Shown: piece after piece, positions 11,601-24,600 of the stretch
Numbering within the stretch: position 1 is the stretch's first letter
How the letters are laid out: each line of letters begins with the position of its first letter
From: Cytospora piceicola
Lineage: Eukaryota > Ascomycota > Sordariomycetes > Diaporthales > Cytosporaceae
Reading direction: 5' to 3'
Assembly: GCA_023375675.1 (NCBI GenBank)
Contig: JALQBC010000045.1
Coordinates: 216,852 to 280,851 of the forward strand
DNA: 64,000 nt
Program-made: the position numbers and the translations under genes
Notes under the pieces: model-generated
Told to the model about the DNA's origin: nothing
What the model saw: only the letters and a program-made list of their open reading frames with translations
Databases searched by the model: none

Positions 11601-12804
11601 AAAACCGGATTGGAATCCATACCAGGCCGACACCTTTGAAAACACCACTCTTGCCGTCTCCGACTCTTCCAAACTGTTGCTACCCTGAGGTTTGCTTCCG
11701 CCCCTCCTCCCTCCCCATTCCTCCGTGCCTCGCCTGCTGACTTTGACTCTTGCCGCCACCTTTGCCACCATAGTCAAGATGAGTGCCTCATGACTATCCA
11801 CCAGTCACTCCACCATGTTCAGCCTTTAAGTCATCAATACTCACTCCCCGAGGCTAAGCAGAGAGCTCGTCGTCTTCGACGATTGACTATCATGCTCTTT
11901 GTCTACTCTATTCCACCTTATCTTCATCTACCACACCTAACATCCTCCCCTCAGCATAACACAGCACAACATCACAGCGCTGTTGCTATCCACGCCACTT
12001 AGACTTCCAACGTCTCCAGCTCCATCTCCGACACTCATTCTAGCTCGGGTCACCGCACTAATCGTACGTTGTCCGTCATTTATGTTATAGCCATCGGCAA
12101 TTACCTATCAACACTAACAGTCCTCCTGTCTTACCGCCATCCTCTATCACCCTAAACACTGTCTGAACTCTGTCGCGCAACAATCCTGGCTCACACTGCC
12201 CAGCACTCCTCTGTTCTACTACATATAAGCCATCTTCTCAGATGTATACATACTACAGGTGTGTTTTCCTTTTTCTTCTGTCATCTCTCCCCTCTTCCTT
12301 CTTCCCACTTATTTCTGCTTATAGAAAGCACCGTTGCTTTCTCACATTCCGCCCCCCCCCCAAATTCCTCCCTTACCAAGGTCAACACCCCTACCTCTCT
12401 GATTTATCTCCGTTTCCTTCCGCTTCCCCCTCTGGTTTCCATTGCCCCCTTGGCCCTATTGCTCTGGCACTGTCCATGTGTCCAGAGCCTCTCTCACTCT
12501 TCATCTTGAACAAGGCCTCTTCTCATTGCGTTCGGTCTTTATTTGCTTGGTCATTCCCCGATCGACTCCTTCCGACCTTCTCATTTTCCCTCCAGAGTAG
12601 CCATTACCAGCTTCGCCGTACATTACCACGGTAATAAGGACGAAACCTGGAGTCCTAGGCGTCAGCCGCTGTGGGCTACTGTCGATGTGTGATCATGTTC
12701 AATACCCTCAGTGGCATACTGGCCGTGGCGGGGTGTGAGATCTTCAAACCGGACTGACCCTACGTACAAGGAAAGACCACCGCCCGGGTTAGTCTCCTAG
12801 AGAT

Positions 12805-12844
12805 GCGGTGAGCTTGTGTTCCCACCTTACCTAATTCCGCGGTC
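12805..12844. repeat. Hairpin repeat, copy 6 (diverged)
   Basis: GCGGTGAGCTT ... AATTCCGCGGTC with inner stem GTG/CAC. A still weaker seventh copy begins near 13868. Confidence 0.5.
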
Positions 12845-14140
12845 AATTAGTCCTGTTCGTCCAAATCCTACGTCCAGGTTACAGGAAGGCAAGTCTTAAT
12901 CAACTCCTACTATGCCCACCCCCCTCCAGGGCTGCGGTTAACAGACAAACAGACTCTTCACATGCAGGGTTCCCGAGTTAACCTTGGAAGTCAGCCAGAT
13001 ATATCACTCATCTTCTTCGAGGGTACCTCAAATACTGTTCGCCCGTTATATTCATCTCCCTGGCCCCAGATGTCCTGACTGACTGACTGCCTGATTATCT
13101 CCTTCATCGCCACCTTCATTCACCTCCAGACCTCGATTCTCTAACCTCTCTCAGATTTTGCCTGCCTGCCAACAATAAACCACCAGCCATTAACCTGAGG
13201 TCCTTCCTTGGCCCCATTTCCGACTTTTCCACCCCCAATCTGTCCTTTCACGTCTCCGTTCCTTTCATTTTCCTAAGACAGCCAAAGATCCAAGGCCTTT
13301 CCCTTCCGCGTTTGTCATCGGTCTCTTCAGGTCGCTACCTCAGCATTGTCTCCGGGTCGGTTAATCTCCGGCCTTCTGAAATTCCTCGCCGTCGATGCCG
13401 AGCTCGATCTCGACATCTTTGTCAGTCAACATGTCCGCGCCAGCAACCTCTTGTGCGACCCTCCAGCCTCATTGCGACCCTCCGGCCTCATCAACTCCAG
13501 GTACGAACGAGGTCAATCCCCCTCCCTTCCGTGCCCCATATAAGCCCTGGATAATTACTTGATGGGTCAGCTGATAACAACACCAGTTTATTGCCCATGT
13601 TGCCCTTGGCCCTTATCAACCTGTTTTCGACCTGCCTTATCTATCCACGCACGATTGGCAGGCAGTCTAGCATCCCTACATTATCATCCTGCATCTCGTC
13701 CCTCAAGGTTCTCAACATACTCGGAAGCCATACGTCGAGCTGCGCTATAAACACACAGACATATACACACAAACGCCCGCCCCGGCCGTGATCTTGTGGA
13801 GCCTTGACCCCTGACCGCCCCTTTGGAAAAGGAAGGGGAATCGCCCACGGTCACACTAGGAGATTCTGGTGGGCTTAGGTCGTATTACTGAGCATGGCTA
13901 CATCCATCCCGCATCATCAGGCTCGAGGGCCGCCTCCTACCGGTAGCTACCTAGCCTTTCACTACAGCCGGCTTCCTTGGCTTGCTTAATGTGGGACACC
14001 CGCAACAGCATGATACTCATAGCCCCTTGGTTATAGCCTGAGTCGAAGCATCCCCCTTCACAGTACAAGATCACCACGCTAACAATTTCTCTGACGCACT
14101 GCGCGCGCTTTACTCCGTCCTATTGTTCCGCTGCGGTTGC

Positions 14141-14170
14141 TCCAGCTCCAGCTCCAGCTCCAGCTCCAGC
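14141..14170. repeat. (CAGCTC)n minisatellite
   Basis: About five uninterrupted CAGCTC hexamers. Confidence 0.85.
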
Positions 14171-15874
14171 GCAGCTTGGTCCACTCCCCCACTATCATCA
14201 ACTTGTCGACATGATCAGCGCGGCTAAGCCATCAATCCAGGCTCTCAGGAATTCCCCGTATCTAACTTATTTCGATTTATACCCTTCCTTGACCTTGCCA
14301 TTCCGTCGGCTCACCAGTCTGCCAGTTTGCTAGCCACTCGTTGTCTACCCTCAAGTTCCGCGAGTTCAATCGGGTTGGCCTCCCACCCTCCCTTAGAACA
14401 CACCTTTCGTTTCGTTTACTTCTCTCAGATTCAGATATTCGGGTTACATGCTGCTTGAGCCCTAGATTCCCGTTGCCCTCTGTTAGTCAATTCTACCTTT
14501 CAACCATCCGAGATCCTTGTTGAGGTCCCCGACAGTAGCTCGGCTGCCACCACATCAACATATCTTGGGTTTCAGAGAAAGCCCACCCACCTTGCCGTCG
14601 TCTTAATCAATATGCAGCAAAGCAGGTTGCTGTACTAGCCCTGGGATGTCAACTTCTTCCTCTACTTGAAGGACGCACTCACATCCGGTCGCTGCTAGCC
14701 CCCTTCATTTATTTCCCCTAAATATGGTACGTCGGCATTATCCATTGTTGGACTGACCTGACCTGACCTCACCTGATTGGTGCCGACGGCCCTCATCCCG
14801 CTTACTCCTTATGTCTCATCTTGACTTCTCTCTGGTGCTTGTCTGCATTCAACCCTTCCCCCCTCCACCCAGGCCCTGCATTCTTTGCCAGTTGCTCACT
14901 ACATACCCAGACTGCCCAGGGTGCACTTCGGCTGTGAGATGAGGTACTCAATCCCAAACCAGCTAGCCAATTGCTAATCTGCGCCGACAACCTTTTCTTG
15001 GATGCCCCGTGTCCACATAATGTGTGAATTTTGCCTACACTTCCTTCTTAATCCAACTCTTCAAGTAAGTCAATGGGCTGCCCGCTTACACTTGGCTTAC
15101 AGGACGTCGTCTAATGAGCTCCCCTCGGTCCGTCGCCTCTTCCCGACGCGTCCTTGCGGCTAGGTGCGCATGAACACAACTGCCTGGCTCAGTCGTTTGG
15201 ACCTCGACAGTCCGAATGCCCCCCGACTTTCACCACAGAACAGTCCTCATGTTTCAATCACACTTGCCGTGATGGTGCCCGTTTTGGCCCAGAATCCATC
15301 GGAGACCCAGCTATACCCGAACACACGAGATCCTGACAGTCGCCTTCCCTCCAAACCCTGTCTTCGAGGCTTCGTCAGTATCTCTGCTTCTCCAGGACTG
15401 AAGACTTGTCCGCCTGGATGTACACCTCCGAGCTTTTATCGTGTCCAATTTTCCTCTTCCCGGGCCCCCTCCAGCTGGTCGTCGCTCCCATTCCCTTCTT
15501 ATTGCAACAATTAGCAGGCGTCATCTTGATTCATTCATTAGCCCGCGGTCGTCTTGACAATTCCAGTTTCAATCCCACACTCCTTCAATCTTTGATGGTG
15601 TCACCGGGCGGCACCCTCGAGATCGCACATAGATTAGCTTGTGGGAAAATCATGTCAGCCACATGATCATACCCTAGGGTATTGATTAATTACCGGCAGA
15701 TGCTAGAATCTTCTATCTGACAATAAGGAGTAGCTGGTGCAACGCAGCAGCGATATTGATTTTGCGACACGAGCTATTCGACAGGAACTTATCTAAACTG
15801 GTTAGATGTAGGCCTCCAGCTTCTTTCTGATAAACGTGAATACCGCAAGGCATAACGATCTGGACCGGCATATA

Positions 15875-17918
15875 TCAGACTATAGATCCATCCCGCTTCG
15901 TCAACAGCAGCGAAGCATCCGCCTTGGGTGTCCAGCTGTTCTTGTCGGTCTCGTGGCTGGCACCCGCATCGTCTGCCTTCAAGAGACTAACCTCGTATCT
16001 ATCGAATAGATACACTACGAGTGATTTAACGATGTGCCCGGCAACGTATTGCCCCATGCATTTGCGGCTGCCTATCCCAAACGAGTGGAGGTTATACCGA
16101 AGCTGCCAACCAGATCAGCCATTTTTTCAATGTACACGAGTAAAGAGAAATACTTGTTAGTATGGGAACATAATAATGTGGCTCACGTACATCTGATTGC
16201 TTGATATCCTTGAGTCTTGAGGGTTCGAAGGACTCGCTATTAGATCCCCAAAATGAGTTGCGGACGTTGATGGCAAGGACGTCCACGAGAATCTGGGTCT
16301 AGGTGTTTTGTTGGTTGTTATCAGCATTTTGATATTTGACCGTATGTTTAATCCGGTCACATATCTTTGGTCACTCACATTGGGTTTTACCAGAACGCCC
16401 TGAAAGTCCTTGACGGCAGATGAGGATTCCCCTATTGTGAAAACTGCAAGGTACACCATCAGCTTTGATATATATTTTGATACCGTTATCTTCGACACAT
16501 AGCCCGTGTCTAGTAGCAATGACTTACCAGCAAACGGTCGAACACGCATGGACTCGATGAAGCACCGGTGCAAATGCGAGTCGGTCTTGGCCAGGTATTC
16601 GTGTAGGTTGCCCTTGTTCGCGGCTACCTCCTCACGCAACTCTCGCTTGACGTGCTCATGATCAGCGACAAGGGTGATGAACCAGGTGATAACGTGAGTG
16701 ATGACATCGAGGTTGAGCATGAGCAGTTCATCCAGCGTCTGCAAGAGCTGTAAAGGTGTAGAGTTTATCATTAGCACCATCCCTGGGTTGAATATGGCCG
16801 AAACTCCCAAAGCAAGACATGAGGTAACATGTTCGTACCTCAACAAGGGCCATATCCCCCTTTTCATATGCCTCCCAGTATGTGATGATGGGAGCCTGCT
16901 CCCCACGCGCCCGTCGAACCTCAACCATGCGAGCATTGTAGTCGCTCCAATCTTTATTGAACTCTCTGAGCCGTCGGACGGCACCGCCATCATACATCCT
17001 GGCTGTCGTCTCAAGTCGGTAGGGGCCTCCGCCGATCCAGTATTGGTTGAGTGCAATCCTCTTCTCCGTCACGCTCCACAGGTCGCGTTCCTCCGCTTCA
17101 GTCATGGGCCCGTAGATGGCGCTGGCTGTGAGGAAGTAAGGAAACTTGGTGAAAGCCTTCAGCACGGGCAGGTGGAATGATGACCCGTCCAGCTCCTCAC
17201 CCTTGCTTTCCGCAGGTTTGTAGGCCAGCAGAGGCAATTCCTCGACGTACTTGCGGGCAGCACGGTCGACCACGTCGATGCGCGCGACAGCTGCACTGTG
17301 CGTGAAGGCCGGGTCGAAGATCCTGCGGAGACGCTTCCAATCTGGGCCGTAGAGGAGGCCCATGGCCTGGCCGAGAATCTCTCCGACGAACCAGCCCAGG
17401 TTCACATTGGGCGTCTTCGGGTGATCATTGGCGTCCGAGCTGAAGTGTTTGAGATCCTCAGGAGTGGTGATCACGCTGTTCAAGGGACACATAAGCACGA
17501 TTTCTGGAGCAATAGCGAAGGGAAACGTACATCTCGGGGTGAGGCCCGGACCATACTCGGTACACGGGGCCGTACTTTCGCCATTCTTCCGAGTTGGCAC
17601 GTCCGTTGACGAACCGCTCAATGACTGTGCCGTTTGGGAACTGCCACTTGGGACCGGATATCTGCTTGCCCTTGGGCAAGATGCCTGGATTAAAGGTTTC
17701 CAAGGCTCTCGAAGTTGCGGTCTGAAAGTCTCGGTCAGCCCTCTTCACGACGCGAATACATATGTAACCTTGCTATATGCTTGGGCCACAGTCATGAACC
17801 AAACATCGACCAGCTACTGCAGTACACATACCTCCAGAATCCATAGCCCGTAAATCCGAATCACCAGGTACAGGCCAGCTATTGGGATTGTAAGAAAGGC
17901 CCAGTCTAATAATGACAT
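15875..17918 (-). CDS. Cytochrome P450 monooxygenase
   Basis: Seven exons read by eye: 17918-17832, 17721-17531, 17475-16839, 16747-16528, 16443-16379, 16298-16191 and 16102-15875, giving about 511 aa, a normal P450 length. The N-terminus starts MSLLDWAF and is a membrane anchor, placing the enzyme on the ER facing the cytosol. A start 90 bases further upstream in the same frame is possible. The helix-K motif ESMR (ExxR) is in exon 4. The heme-binding loop FGIGSRKCMG, with its cysteine ligand, opens the last exon. The predicted role is oxidation (hydroxylation, epoxidation or desaturation) of the PKS-NRPS product. The gene is divergent from FAD-linked oxidoreductase 1 across a promoter that carries the cluster motif. 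The substrate is not predictable from the sequence. Confidence 0.9.
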
Positions 17919-18548
17919 TTTGACTTCCCAGGGGTTGGTAGCCCAAGACCTAATTCGATACAAGGATTTCAGTGTTCCAAGGTCGACCGTAACAGTCTCA
18001 GTATGCATTTATCAAAGGGATTTGCAAGCCACTTGAGCAGTCAAATCCACGGAAAAGGTTGATGAGCTATTTGCCAAAGGACGTTGAGCTGTATTGGTTG
18101 ATCCATTTGTAGGACCTTGCCCACTTGATCCGGCCGTTGGCAATACAGCACTTCACGAGGTCAGCGAACCAGTCACCAGAGTGGGCATGCAATGTGGATT
18201 AGGAATGTTCCTATAATCCTTGTTCCTGCAAAGGATCGGCGACTTATACCTTTTAGTCTGTACAACTGATATCTAATACGCCGAGGAAAATGTTTATATG
18301 TACTTTTGCCAGCTTTCGGCGATGATGACCTCAAAAATCACCGAATATGGAGGCCGAGTCCAGCTCTCAGCTTTGGCAAGCTGCACCGATCGATGATAGG
18401 TAATTATGCGAAACAAATGAGAGAATAAACACTTTTGGTTTTTTTAGAGAGGAGTAAGAGAGAAAGAGAGAGATAGGAAAGGTTATTGGTGTGATCAGAT
18501 CTCGTTCCAAGTTTGTAGAAGGACGGCGCCAGAATTCGACCGCTCATC
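17919..18548. promoter_or_regulatory. Divergent promoter, P450 / FAD oxidoreductase 1
   Basis: A 630-base intergenic region between divergent starts. It contains the cluster motif at 18236-18246 and a shorter TCGGCGA match at 18316-18322. No other feature seen. Confidence 0.6.
18236..18246 (+). promoter_or_regulatory. Cluster promoter motif TCGGCGACTTA, copy 1
   Basis: An exact match to the 11-mer also found at 46013 and 58013, and one base different from that at 36043. It lies between divergent cluster genes. Confidence 0.6.
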
Positions 18549-20320
18549 ATGAACCTCTTGATACTTGCCGGTTTCTCCCTCTTGCCTCTGGTGACTGCTG
18601 TGAGCGGAAACCAGACGTGCAAGTGTTTTCCGGGCGATTCATGCTGGCCGTCAGAACAAGAATGGGATACCTTCAATGCCACCGTGGGCGGTCGTCTGAT
18701 CAAGACGATTCCACTTGGCTCGCCATGTCACGACCCCAACTACGATGAAGCCCTGTGCGACGAGCTCACGTCACAGTGGCTGTCTTCGCCGTTCCAGTAT
18801 GTTCGTTTATGAGATGTATTTTCATTGATGTGATGAAGTGACAAGGGAGAATCAAGACTAACAGCTGTTTGCTGCACAGCATCAACTCGTCGTCTTCTGT
18901 CCAGTCCCCCATATTCGCCAACGCCAGTTGCGACCCCTTCACCCTGGAGAACTCGACATGTCTGCTGGGCAACTACGTGCGTTATGCGGTCAACGTAACA
19001 GGACCTGAAGACATCACTGCGACTATAAAATTTGCTGACGAGCGCAACATCCGGCTTGTGATCCGTAACACTGCCCACGATTACATGGGGCGGTCGACCG
19101 GCGCAGGCGGGCTTGCTATCTGGACGCACTTCCTGAAGGATGTGGAAGTCAAGGACTGGTCTGATGCAGGGTATGCCGGTAAAGCTATCAAGATCGGTGC
19201 TGGGGTGGAGGGCCATGAGGCCTTGCAGGCTGGTCAGGACGCTGGCTTAGTGGTGGTGACGGGCGAGTGTCCTACCGTGGGCTTAGCTGGTGGCTATGTC
19301 CAGAATGGCGGCCACTCGCCTCTCTCCACGGCATTGGGGCTCGCCGCAGACCAGACACTAGAGTTCGAGGTGGTTACGGCCGACGGGCAATTTGTCACGG
19401 CGAGCCCGTTTAATGAGCACGCCGACCTCTTCTGGGCACTGAGCGGCTCCGGCGCTGGCAATTATGGCGTTGTTGTCTCTGTCACACTCAAGGCACACCC
19501 CGACACCTTCACGAGCGGCGCTGGCTTTGTGCTCTCTGAAACCGGACTCAACTATTCGGCCGTCCTTAAAATCTGGCACGCCGCCCTGCCCGACATCCTC
19601 GACGCCGGAACAATGGCTACGTATTATGCTACCAACACGACCATGGTCCTCTGGTCCCTGACCGGCTACAACCGCACCACGGCTGACATCTCGTCGGCGC
19701 TCGCGCCTGTCATCAGCACCCTAGCAAGTACCCTCAACGTCACTCTGCAGCCCAACTACACGTCATTCTCCTCTTACCACGACTACTATTCGCACTACTA
19801 CGGCCCCCTACCGGCAGGACACTTCGGCGTTGTTGGTGAGCAGCTGATCGGCGGCCGCTTCCTCACGCGCGAGGCCCTCCCCCACGTCGGTCCGGCCATC
19901 GACGCCTCGCTGTTCCAGATAGGCGGCACGCTGGTCGGCCAGGCGGTCGACGTGTCGCGCTTCGAGAGCCCGGCCCGGGCAGTGGTGCCACACTGGCGGC
20001 GCGCGGCCGTCATGTCGTCCTACTCGTTGCCGTATGACTTTACCGTGCCCTTCGCCGCCATGCAGGCGCAGCAGGACCGTATCACGAGGGACATCATGCC
20101 GCAGATCGAGGCTGTAACGCCGGGTGCCGGGGCGTATATCAATGAGGCGGATTACCAGCAGGGTGACTGGCAGGAGGTATTCTTTGGGAGTAATTATGAG
20201 AAGTTGGTGGCTGTGAAGAGGACGTATGACCCGAAAGGCTTGTTCTGGAATGCAATTGCGGTAGGAAGCGAGGGTTGGGAGGTACTGAAGGATGGGAGAC
20301 TGTGTACAGCGGATTTTTAG
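18549..20320 (+). CDS. FAD-linked oxidoreductase 1 (berberine-bridge type)
   Basis: Two exons, 18549-18796 and 18880-20320, giving about 562 aa. An N-terminal signal peptide (MNLLILAGF..) is followed by a Cys-containing CKCFPGDSCWPS segment typical of fungal secreted FAD oxidases. The PCMH-type FAD domain has RNTAHDYMG with H149 and GECPTVG with C212. These are the two positions that carry covalent flavin in berberine bridge enzymes, so a bicovalent flavin is likely. The C-terminal BBE motif is NEADY..DW, with FFGSNYEKL and a YDPKGLFW end. Such enzymes oxidise alcohols, amines or activated C-H bonds with O2 and often drive cyclisation or dehydrogenation in fungal pathways. It is one of three paralogues in this cluster. 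Confidence 0.92.
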
Positions 20321-21623
20321 CTCTCGCTGATACTCTCAATATCCAGAGATGAATCTCGTCAAACCAGATCTGATACTTCTGGACCTAAGAATGTACTTTC
20401 ATCACTACGATGTGGAGAGCTCAGTCCCTGATCCATACCACACAATGGCCAACGATTGAGATTTTGATCAAACAAGCTTCTTCAGACAATTTAACTGGAA
20501 ATGATGAGTCGAATATAAAGAAAGCATTATGGAAAAGCCGAGTCCACTGGTGGTTGCAAAGTAAAACTGCCGAAGATTTAACCCTTAACAGCCTACACAA
20601 GTAACCATTCATACGCAAATTTACACTATTTGTAAACTTCGGGGTGCTACATATGTATACAGATAGAATGCCTGCATGTGGGAATTACTGATATCTGCTG
20701 TTTCTGTGCAGATAAGTTGGCATATGTAGGTCAATTTGCGTTACAAGGAACTGAATACCTTAAGGGTAGTCACATTTAGTCACCACCGAAAACTAAGACG
20801 TGATATTTCAGACAGGTGTTCGTCATATCGTTCAGCGATTCCAGACTTGCGAGGGTTTCTGAACCTGGTCTGGTTGCGAGATTGGTTCAATTGATGTTGT
20901 GGGATGCGAGACAAGTTCTGTTTCGGCGCACATCGGCTATATACCAGTAGAACGCTGACTTTTCTTCCTCCGAGCCCAAGTCAGTACTTGAGGGAGTAAG
21001 ATGCATTCATCGGCGAGAAAGATGACGGCATCCGAGGAAGGAAGATGATGACTATACGCCAAATCAACAAGCTACAGGAGCATGGCAGCCCTGTTATGGG
21101 CCTTCGGTAGTATACATGTGTAGCTTCGTATGGCAAGTATTCGCGCAGATCAGCTCTGGTAACTCGGAGGGCGAAGGTAAGAAGAAGCTGGGAGGATCTC
21201 GGGACCATGGTGATCGGACATGCAGGGTACTTGGTCATCCATGGACCCTTGGCACGCCGAACATTGTGAGTCCTGGATGATCCCATCGAGATGACATGCG
21301 AAACCCGAATAAGAGAATGGGGTACTGGTGGATTACTGGATACTTTGCTTTCCTCATATCCCCGGGACGTCCGATCGAGTTCATTCTATCGTTGAGATCT
21401 AAGCTGAGCAAGAGATATACCTACCTACCTTTGCTATACTGTCGACCTCAGGAGCCCAAGACCCTACCGATGTTACATTTTCACCCTCCCCAGTGAACCC
21501 GGAAGAACACAGAGGTGCTTGGAATTTGCGGCGAAGCGGGACCAATAACTGTTGTGTTCAACACCAGACTCTCACCCAATAACCTCTATCACTCAACGGA
21601 GAAAAGTTCATACATTTTACACC
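20321..21623. promoter_or_regulatory. Upstream region of the PKS-NRPS
   Basis: A 1.3-kb gene-free interval holding the 3' end of the oxidoreductase and the PKS-NRPS promoter. It includes a partial cluster motif, TCGGCGAGAAA, at 21010-21020. Open frames here are short and unsupported. Confidence 0.5.
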
Positions 21624-24600
21624 ATGAACCACACGGCCTCGTCCCGCCCAGAGCCCATCGCTATCGTGGGAAGCGGTTGCCGGTTCCCAGGCGGCGCCAA
21701 CTCGTCCTCTTCCTTGTGGAAGCTGCTTGAAAACCCTCGTGACCTGTGTCAGGAGATACCCCCGGATCGTTTTAGCACTACAGGCTTTTACCACCACGAT
21801 GGTGCCAGACATGGGACGACTAATGTCCGTCACTCGTACTTACTGGACGAAGATGTGCGTGTGTTTGACGCGGCATTCTTTAATATCAGCCCCAACGAGG
21901 CCGAAGCAATCGATCCACAGCAGCGTCTTCTTCTGGAAACCGTGTACGAAGCTCTCGAGGCTGGTGGTCACACCCTCGAAGGCCTGCGCGGATCTGATAC
22001 TTCGGTATATGTAGGGACAATGAGTAAGTGCCCCGTTTCGTTTATGGTTTCGGTTTCTACGGTTTCTACATCGTTCTAGTTGGCGAGCTCCTTACCGTGT
22101 TCCGGGGTAATGCCTTAGAGTTGGATAGGCTTAACCGGGGACGGTGTAGGAGGCACTCGACAGAAAGCTAGAAGGGCAGACAGTATGCGACCATAATTAT
22201 TAACCCATGTCGTAACCATAGCCGTTGACTACCTGGATACCCTTCTCCGAGACCACAATACCATTCCGAAGTACTATGCCACCGGGATCAACAGGGCCAT
22301 CATATCGAATCGAGTCTCATACTTCTTCGACTGGCACGGTCCCAGCATGACTATTGACACGGCCTGTTCGTCAAGTCTGATCGCCGTGCACCAGGGAGTA
22401 CAGTCTCTCCGAAATAGAGAGTCACAGGTGTCAGTGGCATGTGGCACCCAAGTGCTTCTGGGATACGATATGTATATCGGCGAGAGCAACCTGAAGATGC
22501 TCTCCCCGAACGGCCGGTCGCGGATGTGGGACGCGGATGCGGACGGGTACGCTCGTGGCGAGGGTGTCGCAGCTATCGTGATGAAGCGGCTGAGTGATGC
22601 TATCTCCGACGGCGACTATATCGAGTGCATCATCCGCGAAACTGGCGCTAACCAGGACGGCTTCTCGAACGGCCTGACGGTTCCCAGCACCGATGCCCAG
22701 GCGGCCCTTATTCGCCAGACATATGCTAGGGCCGGCTTGGACCCGGAGAACAAGGCCGGCGATCGACCACAATACTTCGAGGCGCATGGGACGGGGACTC
22801 AGGCTGGAGACCCGAGGGAGGCCGCCGCTATTTATGAGGCTTTTGGGCAACATATCTATGCTGAGCGTGGCGATCCTCTGTACGTGGGGTCTATCAAGAC
22901 TGTGGTAGGCCATCTCGAGGGTGCTGCCGGACTGGCGGGGCTCCTAAAGGCCTCAAGCAGTCTGCAGAAGGGATATATCCCCCCGAACCTCTCGTTTAGT
23001 CACCTAAACCCCAAGATTGAGCCCTTCTATAAGGGCTTGCAAGTACCCACGAGCCGGACAGCATGGCCAAAACTCCCAGAGGGTGCTCCTCGACGGGCAA
23101 GCGTGAACAGTTTCGGTATGTTCAGGTTGTTCAACGATTACCAGTTGACCAGTTGACCTCAGCTGCTCCATGCTAACATATCTATCCACCTCAGGTTTTG
23201 GAGGGGCCAACGCTCATGCCATCTTGGAGGAGCACGTGCGACCTACCATTGATACTTCCATCTCCCAAGATGTTGACAAGTCGCCCACTCCCTTCACTCC
23301 GTTCGTTTTCTCAGCACTGACCGAGTCCTCCTTGGTCGCCCTATTGGAGCAATATTCCCAAATCCTCGAGACTCGTCCTGATGACCATCAGGTCGATGCC
23401 TCCGACCTGGCCTGGACTCTGCACTCACGCAGAAGCCAGCTTCCTACCAGAGTGGCATTCCCTGCCTCTACTATCGAGCAGCTGAGAGTCAACATTGACA
23501 GTAGACTCGCTGCGGTCAAGAAGAATGCGACCATCGGTACCCGTATCAGCGGCAGGCCCGCTGCGCCTCGAGTCCTAGGGGTCTTCACTGGCCAAGGCGC
23601 ACAGTGGCCGGCGATGGGCGCGCGCTTGATTCTCTCCTCGAGCTTTGTCCGTCAGAGAGTGCAGCATCTCGAGGATTCCCTAGCGGCCCTACCGCCTGCT
23701 GATCGTCCGACATGGAGCCTTTGCCAGGAGATGCTTGCCGGAGATGAGTCGTCGCGTATCGCCGAGGCAGCCCTATCGCAGCCTCTGTGCACTGCTATCC
23801 AGGTTGTGCTTGTAGACCTGTTGCAGGCGGCTGGAGTCACCTTTTCCTCTGTTGTGGGCCATTCCTCGGGTGAGATCGCCGCGGCATATGCTGCTGGTTT
23901 CTTCTCGGCCCACGATGCCATCCGCATCGCCTACTATCGCGGGCTGTATGCTCGGCTGGCTGGCAACGACGCCAGCGGCCAGAAAGGCGCTATGCTTGCG
24001 GTCGGAACCTCTTGGGAAGATGCAAAAGAGCTTGTCAATCTGCCAGATTTCAAGGGCCGGCTAGCCGTCGCCGCGCATAATTCCTCGGCCAGCGTGACCT
24101 TATCCGGGGACGCTGATGCCATCGCCCAAGCAAAAGAGCTACTCGACGGGCAGAAGAAGTTCGCCAGGATGTTAAAGGTCGACACCGCCTATCACTCTCA
24201 TCATATGCTCCCATGTAGCGACAAATACATCGACGCGCTGCGCGCTTGCGGGGTCAAGGTTATTCGTGAAAGGAGCACCACCTGCACCTGGTTTTCGAGT
24301 GTCTTGCCCGGCGCCAAAGCTATGGTCCCCTCAGACGAGCTGCAGGATGTCTATTGGAGGGACAACATGGCAAACACGGTCTTATTCGCGGATGCCGTCA
24401 AGAATGCTGTCGCAAGTGATGAGCAGATCAACATAGCCCTTGAAATTGGCCCTCATCCGGCACTCAAGGGCCCGGCTGTGCAGAACATCGCCGATGTGCG
24501 GGCAACCCCCATTCCGTACTCAGGTGTATTAAGCCGTGGGAACAATGATATCGAGGCCTTTTCCGATGCCCTGGGCTTTATATGGACCCACCTGGGCGTC

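Larger units (their letters stand above)
9101..15874. other. Long non-coding pyrimidine-rich region
   Basis: About 6.8 kb with no supportable gene. All open frames are short (mostly under 130 codons) and without recognisable domains. The plus strand is strongly C/T-rich in places, with microsatellites, CA tracts and repeated TACCTAGGTA-type motifs (9500-9690). Composition resembles long leaders or intergenic DNA of large fungal regulatory genes, but the next gene (P450 at 15.9 kb) is on the other strand and ends here. An unannotated long RNA is possible and not shown. Short stretches, for example 13430-13501, look coding but do not extend. Confidence 0.45.

Noticed and set aside
16157..17056. 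A single 299-codon minus-strand frame in the P450 region
   Set aside because: It reads through three introns and mixes coding and non-coding sequence. The seven-exon model explains all P450 motifs.
22024..22079. A shorter version of PKS-NRPS intron 1 ending at 22079
   Set aside because: The resulting frame meets a stop within about 30 codons and lacks the KS sequence that follows 22222.
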